NCBI GenBank assembly: GCA_016722655.1
Contig: JADKIR010000004.1
Coordinates: forward strand, 1,240,001-1,304,000
From: Cytophagaceae bacterium
GTDB lineage: Bacteria > Bacteroidota > Bacteroidia > Cytophagales > Spirosomataceae
Direction of reading: 5' to 3'
DNA: 64,000 nt
Positions 25,994 through 35,081 of the stretch are shown in pieces (the stretch's first letter is position 1; each line of letters opens with the position of its first letter). Made by a program: the position numbers and the translations under genes. Under the pieces are notes generated by a model. The model saw only the letters and a list, made by a program, of their open reading frames with translations, was not told the DNA's origin and did no database searches.

Positions 25994-27247
25994 ATGTCAA
26001 TTAAAAGAGTTGTTGTCACCGGTTTAGGGGCTTTAACCCCAATCGGTAATACTGTAGAGGAATTTTGGAATGGTTTATCAAATGGTGTAAGCGGAGCTGC
26101 TCCCATCACAAGATTCGACGCCAGCCAATTTAAAACCCAGTTTGCATGCGAAGTAAAAAACTTTGAAGTAACTGAGTTTATTCCCAGACAAGATGCACGC
26201 AAAATGGACCTTTTCGCCCAGTTCGGGGTGGTTATTGCCGATCAGGCCGTCGCCGATGCAGGAATTTCTGAAGACAACTTCGACAAAAATAAAGTTGGTG
26301 TAATCTGGGGCTCAGGAATCGGAGGATTAAGAACCTTCGAGGAAGAAGTAACCGGTTTTGCCACAGGCAATGGAATTCCGAGGTTCAACCCATTTTTTAT
26401 TCCCAAAATGATCGCCGACGGCGTTTCAGGTCAAATATCTATCCGTCATGGATTTCGTGGGCCAAATTACGTAACCGTATCAGCATGCTCCTCGGCAAAC
26501 AACGCCATCATTGATGCTTTCAACTACATTCGTTTAGGCAGAATGATAGCATGTGTTACTGGTGGATCCGAAGCTACCGTAGCAGCTGCCGGAATCGGTG
26601 GTTTCAATGCCCTGAAAGCCCTTTCTGAAAGAAACGACGACCCACAATCTGCTTCCAGACCGTATGACAAAGACCGGGATGGTTTTGTATTGGGAGAAGG
26701 AGGCGGTGCAATTGTACTTGAGGAATATGAGCATGCGAAAGCACGTGGTGCAAAAATCTATTGTGAACTTATAGGTGGTGGTTTTTCATCAGATGCATAC
26801 CATATTACCGCTCCACATCCTGAAGGTTACGGAGCCTATCTTTCGATGAAAGATGCTCTTGAAGATGCCAATATTAGCCCTGAAGAAGTAGATTATATCA
26901 ATACTCACGGCACATCAACTCCTCTGGGTGACCCACAGGAAATTAAAGCCATAGAGCAATTGTTTGGTGAGCATACTTATAAACTTTCGATCAGCTCCAC
27001 CAAATCAATGACCGGTCATTTACTCGGAGGTGCAGGGGCAGTAGAATCAGTTGCTTCGGTTCTTTCCATTGTTCATCAAACGGTACCTCCAACCATCAAT
27101 TTGGTTAATATTGATGAAAGCATTGATCCCCGTATAGACCTGACACCAAACAAAGCCAAACAACGAAAAATTGACGTTGCACTCAGCAATTGTTTCGGAT
27201 TCGGCGGACATAACGCTACGCTCATATTCCGTAAAATTTCTGATTAA
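25994..27247 (+). CDS. fabF: Beta-ketoacyl-ACP synthase II FabF
   Basis: Elongating condensing enzyme of fatty-acid synthesis, 417 residues from ATG 25994 (MSIKRVVVTGLGALTPIG). The catalytic Cys is in VSACSSANNAI. The active-site histidines are in NTHGTSTPLGDPQE and STKSMTGHLLGGAGA, and the C terminus has SNCFGFGGHNA. It follows acpP and precedes rnc by 12 bp, so the three are likely one transcript. Confidence 0.97.
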   Translation: MSIKRVVVTGLGALTPIGNTVEEFWNGLSNGVSGAAPITRFDASQFKTQFACEVKNFEVTEFIPRQDARKMDLFAQFGVVIADQAVADAGISEDNFDKNKVGVIWGSGIGGLRTFEEEVTGFATGNGIPRFNPFFIPKMIADGVSGQISIRHGFRGPNYVTVSACSSANNAIIDAFNYIRLGRMIACVTGGSEATVAAAGIGGFNALKALSERNDDPQSASRPYDKDRDGFVLGEGGGAIVLEEYEHAKARGAKIYCELIGGGFSSDAYHITAPHPEGYGAYLSMKDALEDANISPEEVDYINTHGTSTPLGDPQEIKAIEQLFGEHTYKLSISSTKSMTGHLLGGAGAVESVASVLSIVHQTVPPTINLVNIDESIDPRIDLTPNKAKQRKIDVALSNCFGFGGHNATLIFRKISD

Positions 27248-27259
27248 AACATCTTTATT

Positions 27260-27994
27260 TTGAAGGAAATAGGTAAGTCATTAATAGGTTTTATAAGAAA
27301 GGACCCCAAACAAAGGGAGTTTCGTAAATCTATTGAACAAATCATAGGATCAAAACCCACCAATGACTTGCTCTACCAGCTGGCTTTTCGGCATACTTCG
27401 GCATCAAAACAAACTTCGTTTAATGGCTTCAAAGAATCCAACGAGCGTCTTGAATTTTTGGGAGATGCTGTTTTGGGTATGGTCATTGCCGAATATCTAT
27501 TCAAAAAATATCCTTTCAAAGACGAAGGCTTTTTAACCGAAATCCGTTCCCGAATTGTAAACCGCGAGTCATTGAATATTGTGGCTCGCCGCATTGGCCT
27601 CGACAACCTTGTCGAATTTGACGGTCAGCGTAATTTCCATCGCACCTCCATGTTTGGCGATGCTATGGAAGCACTCATAGGAGCCATTTATTTGGACAAA
27701 GGTTTTGCATTTGCCCGGAAATTTATCGTTTCCAAACTTTTATCCAATCATTATGACCTCAACGAAGTAATTTCCAATAACACTAACTACAAATCAACAA
27801 TATTGAGCTGGGCTCAAGCCGACGGCCGCAAAGTGGAATTTTTAATTGTTGAAGAAAAAGGTAAAAATCACAGTAAAGAATTCATCGCTCAGGTATTGGT
27901 TGATTCTGAAGTAATATCATCGGGAAGTGGCTGGAACAAGAAAAAGGCCGAGCAAGACGCATCCAGACGTGCATGTGAAGCTTTGAAAATCTGA
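27260..27994 (+). CDS. rnc: Ribonuclease III
   Basis: Cleaves double-stranded RNA in rRNA and mRNA processing. The 244-residue protein has the catalytic signature ERLEFLGDAVLGMV near 61-74 and the second metal-ligand region (GDAMEALIGAIYLD). A C-terminal double-stranded RNA-binding domain follows (YKSTILSWAQ to KKKAEQDASRRACEAL). The start is TTG at 27260, 12 bp after fabF; no ATG precedes the conserved domain. Confidence 0.95.
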   Translation: MKEIGKSLIGFIRKDPKQREFRKSIEQIIGSKPTNDLLYQLAFRHTSASKQTSFNGFKESNERLEFLGDAVLGMVIAEYLFKKYPFKDEGFLTEIRSRIVNRESLNIVARRIGLDNLVEFDGQRNFHRTSMFGDAMEALIGAIYLDKGFAFARKFIVSKLLSNHYDLNEVISNNTNYKSTILSWAQADGRKVEFLIVEEKGKNHSKEFIAQVLVDSEVISSGSGWNKKKAEQDASRRACEALKI

Positions 27995-28024
27995 TGCTAC
28001 ACTTTTTTGTCTAAAAAAATGAAT

Positions 28025-28032
28025 TAGATTTG
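28025..28032 (+). promoter_or_regulatory. Bacteroidota -7 element upstream of the ChbG-like gene
   Basis: TAGATTTG matches TAnnTTTG exactly, 22 bp before the TTG start. The nearest TTG upstream (28007-28009) is at a short 15-bp spacing. Confidence 0.4.
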
Positions 28033-28053
28033 TTGGTATAAAATATCAACCTT

Positions 28054-29046
28054 TTGAAAACTCCAATCCTTACCCTCGTCGGTATATTACTCATATTCAG
28101 CCTTAAAGCTCAAACTTATGCCGAGAAACTCGGTTATCCCAAAGATGCCAAAGTCTTAATTTTGCATGTTGATGACGTGGGTATGTCTTACGATTCCAAT
28201 ATCGGTGCCATCAAATCCCTCGATGAAGGAGTTGCCAACTCCCTGAGCCTCATGATGCCCTGTCCCTGGATTCCGGGTTTCATGAAATACCTCAAAGCCC
28301 ATCCCAAAACCGATGCCGGACTGCACCTCACACTTACATCGGAGTGGGAAAACTACCGATGGGGGCCATTGGCTGGTAAACCCACCGTTCCTGGTCTTGT
28401 AGATAAAGAAGGGGCTATCTGGCCGAGTGTTGAAGCTACCGCCATGCACGCTTCAGCCGATGAAGTTGAAAAAGAAATCAGAGCCCAGCTTGATCGTTCC
28501 CGCACAATGGGTTGGGAGCCGACTCACTTCGACACCCACATGGGCACCGTTTTCGCCCGGCAGGATTATCTGGAAAGATACCTGAAAGTTGGGATCGAAA
28601 ACAAAATACCTGTGATGTTTCCAGGCGGCCATAATACCATGATCATGGAGACCACCAAAGCCACCGGTCTTACACTTGATATGACCACTGCCATTGGCAA
28701 AAAACTATGGGATGCCGGCCTACCGGTACTAGACGACCTTCACAATATCACTTACGGCTGGGGTTGCCCTGAAGACAAGGCAGATTGTACAGAAGAAGAG
28801 CTGAAAATGCATAAAGTTAGAAATTATATTTCATCAATAAATCAATTAAAACCGGGCATTTCTATGCTCATCATGCACTGTACCTGGCCTACAGAGGTGT
28901 TTAAGCACATTTCAAGCTCAGGAACCGTCCGGAAAGGTGATACGCTGGTCATGCTTGATCCCGAATTCAAAACTTATCTGAAAAACCAGAACATAATACT
29001 GACCACCTGGCGAGAACTAAAAGAAAGAAGAGACAAGATTAAATAG
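28054..29046 (+). CDS. Secreted ChbG/HpnK (YdjC) family carbohydrate deacetylase
   Basis: A 330-residue protein of the YdjC-like polysaccharide-deacetylase family, which removes acetyl groups from amino sugars such as chitobiose. It starts at TTG with a signal peptide ending at LKAQ. Metal-binding features are HVDDVGMS near the N terminus, GLHLTLTSEW and FDTHMGTVF. The exported form and neighbouring rhamnosidase suggest work on external polysaccharides. The actual substrate is unknown. Confidence 0.85.
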   Translation: MKTPILTLVGILLIFSLKAQTYAEKLGYPKDAKVLILHVDDVGMSYDSNIGAIKSLDEGVANSLSLMMPCPWIPGFMKYLKAHPKTDAGLHLTLTSEWENYRWGPLAGKPTVPGLVDKEGAIWPSVEATAMHASADEVEKEIRAQLDRSRTMGWEPTHFDTHMGTVFARQDYLERYLKVGIENKIPVMFPGGHNTMIMETTKATGLTLDMTTAIGKKLWDAGLPVLDDLHNITYGWGCPEDKADCTEEELKMHKVRNYISSINQLKPGISMLIMHCTWPTEVFKHISSSGTVRKGDTLVMLDPEFKTYLKNQNIILTTWRELKERRDKIK

Positions 29047-29050
29047 TTTT

Positions 29051-29155
29051 TGGGTGGCTCACGCTAAGGCGTGACCGGGCTATCCGTTGCAAGTCCGTCC
29101 ACGCCACAGGCAGCCACACTACGGGCTTTTCACTTCTATCCCTGCCACTGGCGTT
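29051..29155. ncRNA. GC-rich structured intergenic element (possible RNA or dispersed repeat)
   Basis: A 105-bp stretch visibly richer in G and C than its surroundings. It contains a hairpin TCACGC-TAAG-GCGTGA (29059-29074) and longer pairings GTGGCT (29054-29059) with AGCCAC (29112-29117) and ACGCCA (29101-29106) with TGGCGT (29149-29154). Its two halves share a GGGCTnTnC core (29077 and 29123). It has no open frame and lies in the gap between the deacetylase and rhamnosidase genes. Whether it is transcribed RNA or a repeat family member cannot be decided here. Confidence 0.45.
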
Positions 29156-29236
29156 TGTCTTCCAAAAAAAATCATAGTGTTAGAGGAAAACACCTGAATT
29201 CTTTTATTAAATTTAGACTCTTTCAACCTCAATAAA

Positions 29237-31906
29237 ATGAAAAAAATACTTGCTCTCGTATTGGCTTTTACCCTTAATGGTGCATTTGCTCAATTAAACC
29301 TAAGCCACCTCAAAACCAATAACCTCACCAATCCCATTGGAATAGAGCCTTCAGCTCCCCGATTCAACTGGGTGCTGGAAACCTCTCAAAAAAATACAGT
29401 TCAGACTTCTTATGAAATCGAAGTAAAGGAAGCGGGAAAATCCACCTGGAGGTCAGGTAAAATCAATGATGCCCAATCGGTTTTTGTAAAATACGCCGGC
29501 CCGGCTCTGAAATCAGATACCCGATATAGTTGGACAGTAAAAGTAACCGACAATCACGGGCAAAATGCCTCGGCATCTGCTACATTTCAATCCGGCATCA
29601 AAGCAAGCGAAATACAGGCCAAGTGGATTAATTCCGGTCTTAAAAAAGATACCGTGAATGGTATCGTACCGATGTTTAGAAAAACATTTTCAGCTAAAAA
29701 AACCATAGTTCAGGCCACTGTATATGTAACTTCCCGAGGTTTATATGAGCTTAATCTCAACGGTAAGCGTGTGGGCGATGCTCAACTCGCTCCCGGCTGG
29801 ACGACCTACAATAAACACCTACAGGTCAATGCCTATGATGTCACTTCACAGATGCAGTCAGGTCAAAACGTCATAGGAGCCTATCTGGGTAGCGGCTGGT
29901 ATCGCACCCGCCTGGCTTGGGAAAATCAAAAGAATGTTTATGGAAAAGAAACCGCACTTTTGGCCCAAATCAACATCAAATACAAAGATGGCAGCAGACA
30001 AACTATCATTTCAGATGGCTCATGGAAAGTAACCGAAAGTCAGATCATCTATTCCGAAATCTATGATGGCGAAACCATCGATGCTCGTAAGATGCAATCT
30101 GAGGCCTTCAGTATTAAATTTGATAATAAAAACTGGCAAAATGCTGTAGAAAAGGATTTCAAAACCGACTATCTAACTTTGGCCATAAACGAGCCTATCA
30201 AAAAACATCAGGAATTGAAGCCTATGAAACTGATTATCACTCCAAAAGGTGACAAAGTGCTGGATTTCGGACAGAATATGGTAGGCTGGATTTCTGCAAA
30301 TATTACAGGTACGGCAGGCAGCAAAGTGACTTTCAGGCATTTCGAAATGCTGGATAAATATGGAAATCCTTATTTCGAAAATAATCGCTCAGCAAAAGCT
30401 CAGGCCAATTTTATTCTGAGTGGGAAATCTGACTTTTTTGAGCCTAAATTTACCTTTTTCGGCTTCAGATATGTCAAAATCGAAGGCATCGAAAATATTA
30501 ACCTTAATGACTTTACCGGGCATGTATTGTATTCCGATATGAATCAAACCGGGACATTTGAATGTTCCAATCCTCTCGTAAATCAGCTTCAAAAAAACAT
30601 ACAATGGGGCCAAAGGGGTAATTTCCTTGATGTACCTACTGATTGTCCGCAAAGAGATGAGCGATTAGGCTGGACCGGTGACGCAGAAGTTTTTAGCCGT
30701 ACTGCTGCTTACAACTATGGCGTAAATCAGTTTTTTGCAAAATGGCTCAAAGACCTGGCTTTCGACCAGGGAGACAACGGTGCCGTGCCACATGTGATAC
30801 CCGATGTACTCAGGGGAGACCCCAAAAACCAGCCGCAACAAGCCGCCGGTTGGGGCGATGCAGGCATGATTATCCCCTACAATATGTATGTAGTATATGG
30901 TGATCGTAAAATTCTTGAAGAGCAATACCCTAGTATGCAAGCGAGTATTAATTACATCAGGAGTGTTGCGAAAAATGACCTTTGGAACACAGGTTTTCAG
31001 TTTGCCGACTGGCTGAGTTATCGTGTGGATGATTCAAAAGGTATGATTGGGCAAAAATCTGCTGTGACGGATAATTACCTCGTTGCTCAGGCATTTTTCG
31101 CCTACTGCACTGATATAATGCAAAAAACTGCCACTATTTTAGGCAAATCAGAAGACGCCAAAGAATATTCTCATCTTTTGGAAAGAGTAAAAAAACAATT
31201 CCAAAATGAATTTATGACCGCTTCAGGCCGGTTGATTTCCGAAACCCAAACCGCCTACGTACTGGCTCTGGCTTTCGATTTGATTCCAGAAAATCTTCGT
31301 GAGCAGGCCGTACAGAGATTGGTTGATAATATTAAATCTTATGATTTTCACCTGACCACCGGTTTTCTGGGAACACCGTTTTTGAATCCGGTTTTATCAA
31401 AATTTGGGCAGCATGAAACCGCATACAAGTTGCTTTTGCAAGATACTTACCCCAGTTGGCTGTATCCTATCAAGGCCCATGGAGCCACTACGATATGGGA
31501 ACGGTGGGATAGTATGAAGCCCGACAGCACTTTTCAGGACCCGGGAATGACCTCCTTTAACCATTATGCTTATGGTGCGGTGGGTGATTGGATGTACCGG
31601 AATGTAGCAGGTATCGACACAAAAGATGCCACTGGCTCGGGCTACAAAGAAATCATAATCAAGCCAATTCCCGGCGGAGGATTAACCCAGGCCAAAGGCA
31701 ATCTTTTGACCAGTTATGGCATAGTATCTTCAGAGTGGAAAATCGAAGGTAAAAAATTCTTTATGACTGTAGAAATACCTGTTAATTCCTCAGCCGAAAT
31801 CACATTCCCGGCCAAAAATATTAAAGAAAACGGTCAGTCTGTGGTTTTAGAAAAGGGAAAAATGAAAGTGGGTTCAGGGAAATATGTTTTTGAGGGGGAG
31901 ATGTGA
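29237..31906 (+). CDS. Glycoside hydrolase family 78 alpha-L-rhamnosidase
   Basis: An 889-residue secreted enzyme that releases alpha-linked L-rhamnose. After the signal peptide (ending GAFAQ) come an N-terminal Ig-like domain, a rhamnosidase N-domain (ELNLNGKRVGDAQLAPGWT), a concanavalin-like segment (LDFGQNMVGWI), the (alpha/alpha)6 catalytic barrel with VPTDCPQRDERLGWTGDAE, and a C-terminal beta-sandwich. The catalytic acidic residues lie in the CPQRDERLGW region and later barrel loops. It ends at a strong terminator. There are no SusC/SusD genes nearby, so this is not a classic polysaccharide-utilisation locus. Confidence 0.94.
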   Translation: MKKILALVLAFTLNGAFAQLNLSHLKTNNLTNPIGIEPSAPRFNWVLETSQKNTVQTSYEIEVKEAGKSTWRSGKINDAQSVFVKYAGPALKSDTRYSWTVKVTDNHGQNASASATFQSGIKASEIQAKWINSGLKKDTVNGIVPMFRKTFSAKKTIVQATVYVTSRGLYELNLNGKRVGDAQLAPGWTTYNKHLQVNAYDVTSQMQSGQNVIGAYLGSGWYRTRLAWENQKNVYGKETALLAQINIKYKDGSRQTIISDGSWKVTESQIIYSEIYDGETIDARKMQSEAFSIKFDNKNWQNAVEKDFKTDYLTLAINEPIKKHQELKPMKLIITPKGDKVLDFGQNMVGWISANITGTAGSKVTFRHFEMLDKYGNPYFENNRSAKAQANFILSGKSDFFEPKFTFFGFRYVKIEGIENINLNDFTGHVLYSDMNQTGTFECSNPLVNQLQKNIQWGQRGNFLDVPTDCPQRDERLGWTGDAEVFSRTAAYNYGVNQFFAKWLKDLAFDQGDNGAVPHVIPDVLRGDPKNQPQQAAGWGDAGMIIPYNMYVVYGDRKILEEQYPSMQASINYIRSVAKNDLWNTGFQFADWLSYRVDDSKGMIGQKSAVTDNYLVAQAFFAYCTDIMQKTATILGKSEDAKEYSHLLERVKKQFQNEFMTASGRLISETQTAYVLALAFDLIPENLREQAVQRLVDNIKSYDFHLTTGFLGTPFLNPVLSKFGQHETAYKLLLQDTYPSWLYPIKAHGATTIWERWDSMKPDSTFQDPGMTSFNHYAYGAVGDWMYRNVAGIDTKDATGSGYKEIIIKPIPGGGLTQAKGNLLTSYGIVSSEWKIEGKKFFMTVEIPVNSSAEITFPAKNIKENGQSVVLEKGKMKVGSGKYVFEGEM

Positions 31907-31934
31907 GAAAATAGAAAAATTGAACTAAAATATC

Positions 31935-31971
31935 AAGGATAGTCAAATCATTTTGGCTATCCTTTATTTTT
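31935..31971 (+). terminator. Intrinsic terminator after the GH78 gene
   Basis: AAGGATAGTCAAA (31935-31947) pairs with TTTGGCTATCCTT (31952-31964) through one T-G wobble around the loop TCAT, followed by TATTTTT. Confidence 0.85.
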
Positions 31972-32114
31972 GCAAAAATTCAAAACATAGATATTAATTA
32001 GTCAGGTGTCGATTATATCATACCATCGGTAGATTACTGATAATCAACCCTAAACCATGGGCTTTAGAATTGTGTCAAAGAAACAAATCATTTAATAATT
32101 TAAACATTTACATT

Positions 32115-32483
32115 ATGAAAAAGTTTGTTATCTCTACATTAGTTCTTTTAGGAATAAGTTTGTTATCTACTGATTTGATGGCTTCAACGTCTGAAAAAAA
32201 GACCCAAAATCCCTGGGAAGAGTTTAAGAGTGTGATTGAGGCCTACCACCATTCCAATGTTGATTTTTATTATACGAGTCAAGATGAACAAAAAGCGTTT
32301 CTCGAAGCAGCCGCTAAGATCAAACTACATCTCGAAGAAAAGCAAGACTCACATGCTGAAGCAAAACTCAGGAAAATAGATCAAACTGTTGCAATTTTTA
32401 CATTTCTCTGGGAAAACCAAATGTCAGGTGATCAGGAAATAATCGAACCGGTGGAAGATATCGAAATTCCGGAATTTGAGTAA
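32115..32483 (+). CDS. Small secreted protein of unknown function
   Basis: A 122-residue protein from ATG 32115, with a signal peptide of about 24 residues (ending DLMAS). The mature chain is acidic and mostly helical in appearance (Glu, Lys, Gln, His-rich) and ends with a very acidic tail (EIIEPVEDIEIPEFE). No family is recognised. A hairpin terminator follows. Confidence 0.6.
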   Translation: MKKFVISTLVLLGISLLSTDLMASTSEKKTQNPWEEFKSVIEAYHHSNVDFYYTSQDEQKAFLEAAAKIKLHLEEKQDSHAEAKLRKIDQTVAIFTFLWENQMSGDQEIIEPVEDIEIPEFE

Positions 32484-32528
32484 TCGATTCCCTCATTAAA
32501 AATATTCAAGTTTAGGTATCGTTTTTTA

Positions 32529-32573
32529 AAATTACTGCTCTCATTTTGCCGGGAGCAGTAATTTGAGTTTTTA
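32529..32573 (+). terminator. Intrinsic terminator with 12-bp stem
   Basis: AAATTACTGCTC (32529-32540) pairs perfectly with GAGCAGTAATTT (32553-32564), followed by GAGTTTTTATT. It separates the small secreted gene from the next promoter. Confidence 0.8.
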
Positions 32574-32606
32574 TTTGACATAAAATATTTGAAATTGGTA
32601 TCTTTG
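32574..32606 (+). promoter_or_regulatory. Bacteroidota promoter (-33 TTTG, -7 TATCTTTG)
   Basis: TTTG at 32574-32577, a 21-bp spacer, then TATCTTTG (32599-32606): an exact consensus pair. Transcription should start near 32612, so the downstream gene cannot use the in-frame TTG codons at 32589-32604. Confidence 0.6.
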
Positions 32607-32621
32607 AAAAAAAAACATAAT

Positions 32622-33383
32622 TTGAGAATCTTTAAACTCACCCTTTTCGCTATTCTTTTTGTTTCGTTTTCGTATCCTGTTTTCGCACAGCTCACCCATA
32701 TCGACCATGTGACGGTGGTGAAGGAATTTATCGAAAAAATAAAAAACAACGACCGGCAGTCCATAGCTGCACAAGTTATTTACCCTTTCAGAAGAGATTA
32801 TCCTGTAAAAAGGATCAAAAACGAGGCAGAGTTTGTGGCACGTTTTGATGAAGTTTTTGACCAAAACCTTAAAAACATCATCCTAAAATCAAGCCCAAGA
32901 AGAGATTGGTCTCAAGTGGGCTGGAGGGGTATTATGCTCAATCAAGGCGATTTGTGGATCGATGAAGCGGGAGATTTGATTAGTGTAAACTACGAAACAT
33001 CAAAAACCAAATCACTCAAAAAGACCCTCATTGAAAGGGATAAGGGCTGGCTTTTTGAGCCGCTCCGCAATTACGAATTCCCGGTTTACCAGATAAAAAC
33101 CAAAACACATATCATAAGAATCGATGAAATGAAAGGAGGCGTTTACCGCTATTCGAGCTGGAAAAACGGCCGCAAAATGAGCGAAAAACCCGATCTTTTG
33201 ATAGAAAAAGGCGAAAAAATAATAGAAGGTACAGCCGGCTCCACCCGCTATGTTTTCAAAAATGATGGCCACGAATTTGAGATCAACTTTGAAGTAGAAG
33301 AAGAAGGCATCGATGCCATCCTGACCATCACCAAAGACGAAGAAACCCTCTCTGAGCAGAATGCGGTGTTTTTGAATTATTGA
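32622..33383 (+). CDS. Secreted protein of unknown function
   Basis: About 253 residues from TTG 32622. This start is chosen because the promoter at 32574-32606 overlaps earlier TTG codons and because it gives a clean signal peptide ending at PVFAQ. The mature chain has an N-terminal segment resembling an NTF2-like or DUF4440-like fold (HVTVVKEFIEKIKNNDRQSI, and a WRGIMLNQGDLWI strand), and a C-terminal half with YSSWKNGRKMSEKPDLLIEKG. No enzyme motif is seen. If the promoter call is wrong, up to 11 more N-terminal residues are possible. Confidence 0.65.
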   Translation: MRIFKLTLFAILFVSFSYPVFAQLTHIDHVTVVKEFIEKIKNNDRQSIAAQVIYPFRRDYPVKRIKNEAEFVARFDEVFDQNLKNIILKSSPRRDWSQVGWRGIMLNQGDLWIDEAGDLISVNYETSKTKSLKKTLIERDKGWLFEPLRNYEFPVYQIKTKTHIIRIDEMKGGVYRYSSWKNGRKMSEKPDLLIEKGEKIIEGTAGSTRYVFKNDGHEFEINFEVEEEGIDAILTITKDEETLSEQNAVFLNY

Positions 33384-33495
33384 GTATTTTGCTTAAAGAA
33401 ACTACAATCTTAGTAGTTCAATGTTTTAACTCCAAAAAACCATTTATTAAACTTTTTTATAAAGTCAAAAAGAAAACTAAAAATCTTAATTATAA

Positions 33496-34809
33496 ATGAA
33501 AACAAAAATCATTGGCTTTTTATGCATGATTTCTGCCTCCTCAATTGCTCAGGAAAAACATCTTAGTTCCCAATTTAATCTGACATCCGATGTGGTTAAA
33601 TACGAATCTGTAGAATATAAATACAATAGTGTTTCAAGGAAATTTGAACCCTCAAATTCTAATATTCTGGAGTTTAAAGAAGGGAAACTGACCAGGAAAA
33701 TCCATAAAGAAAACAGTATGCTTAGTGCATTGTACAATTCGGATAAAACCTATCTTTACAATGCTAAAGGTCAGATATTGAAGATAGAAGAGGTAGGGAA
33801 AATCCCTGAAAACTATATTTACGATAAAAATGACCACCTAATCCAAATAAGAAAGGATTTAAAAAATGAAACCCCGATAATCCAGGATTTTGTATATGAC
33901 ACTCGTGGAAATTTGAAAAGCTGGACAAAAAGAAATGGAGAGTTTATTGATGACGAAAAAACAATTTTATCTTTTTCTACTCCCAACGATTATGTGTACG
34001 AAAGCCGAAAATTTAATTACAAAAGCAAGGAGTTACTGTTTACAGAAAAAGGAGAATACAAAGAGGGTTTAAATATCTCTTACCAGAAAATAATTACAAA
34101 AGATGGTAAAATCACCAACAGTCGATTATTCTATGACAATTACAAAAACCTTATTAAACAAACTTTTGAAGACGGCCACAGCTATGAAACGTCATTGGGT
34201 TATGATCAAAAGGGCAATGTAATAAAAGAACGAAGTCAAAGTGCTCAGGAGCTTTTTTCCCAATTTTCAAAAGTCACGTTTCAAAATGGAATAACTTCAG
34301 GAAGTACCGATTTCGCTCCGTATTTCTCAGTTGGTGTACAACTTCCTTTGTTGCAGCAGCCATTTAACAAAAACCCAAAAGACAGATATAAGGTTAGAAA
34401 AACCGGCTCAAAAACATTTGATGTACAAAACAGAAAGGGCGAAATTGTTTCTTTGAAACCTTCGGAAGGTTTGATTTTGGAGGAAAAAGACTTTATGTTT
34501 TTCGATGCAAAAAACAACGAAGTTTCTGTATTATTTAATTTGTATACAAACGAGTATGCTGAAAACCAATGGTACGATCTAATTGCTTACAACTCCCCAA
34601 CAGGCAAATACATTGTGGTTAACAGTGATTGGCAGTTTTTTGTACTGGAAAAAGCCAAAAGTATTTCCACCGCAGGTTTAACACTTCAAAAAGGAATAGA
34701 CGATAACACACTGGTAGTTGCAGAAAACAGAAAAGAGAAATATTTTGTGCCTTATCTCAATCAAATTAAACCCTTGGTGATATACCCATTAGAGTTAATT
34801 GCAAAATAG
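33496..34809 (+). CDS. Secreted protein with YD/RHS-like repeats, unknown function
   Basis: A 437-residue exported protein (signal peptide ending SSIAQ). The central region has several irregular beta-repeats of the YD type: YNAKGQILKIEE, YDKNDHLIQIRKD, YDTRGNLKSWTKR and YDQKGNVIKERSQ. The C-terminal third contains RKGEIVSLKPSEGLIL and DFMFFDAKNNEVSVLFNLY, which I cannot assign. It is far shorter than true Rhs toxins and has no toxin-like tail or cage. A cell-surface or binding role is a guess. Confidence 0.65.
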   Translation: MKTKIIGFLCMISASSIAQEKHLSSQFNLTSDVVKYESVEYKYNSVSRKFEPSNSNILEFKEGKLTRKIHKENSMLSALYNSDKTYLYNAKGQILKIEEVGKIPENYIYDKNDHLIQIRKDLKNETPIIQDFVYDTRGNLKSWTKRNGEFIDDEKTILSFSTPNDYVYESRKFNYKSKELLFTEKGEYKEGLNISYQKIITKDGKITNSRLFYDNYKNLIKQTFEDGHSYETSLGYDQKGNVIKERSQSAQELFSQFSKVTFQNGITSGSTDFAPYFSVGVQLPLLQQPFNKNPKDRYKVRKTGSKTFDVQNRKGEIVSLKPSEGLILEEKDFMFFDAKNNEVSVLFNLYTNEYAENQWYDLIAYNSPTGKYIVVNSDWQFFVLEKAKSISTAGLTLQKGIDDNTLVVAENRKEKYFVPYLNQIKPLVIYPLELIAK

Positions 34810-34983
34810 TTTTTTTGATAAAAAACTGGAGAACAAAAAGATTGTACAATTGCTTAATTATAAGCGGCTTGGTGCTTTATGGGTAAAATTAATAGTGCGT
34901 TTAGTTTAAGAGAAACGATAGTTTTAACTGCTAAAAAAACGTAAACTTAATATTAAGTCATATTATTTTCAAACCAATAAATT

Positions 34984-35014
34984 ATAAGTAAACGACCTAC
35001 TTATGTTTTTTTTT
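34984..35014 (+). terminator. Hairpin with T9 tract
   Basis: ATAAGTA (34984-34990) pairs with TACTTAT (34998-35004) around a 7-nt loop and is followed by G and nine T. It lies 175 bp after the YD-repeat gene and before the converging gene. Confidence 0.5.
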
Positions 35015-35081
35015 ACAACCAAATTTCTAAAATAAAATGCCTTAGCATTCCAATAAAAAACATTCAAGTATCACACCCCAC

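Noticed and set aside
29077..29100. tRNA-like sequence in the GC-rich element
   Set aside because: There is no full cloverleaf, anticodon stem or T-loop consensus.
28054..31906. Polysaccharide-utilisation locus
   Set aside because: The deacetylase and rhamnosidase are adjacent but no SusC/SusD pair or dedicated regulator is present.
34945..34958. Perfect 14-nt palindrome ACTTAATATTAAGT
   Set aside because: It lies between converging genes with no promoter nearby and is very A/T-rich; chance is a good explanation.
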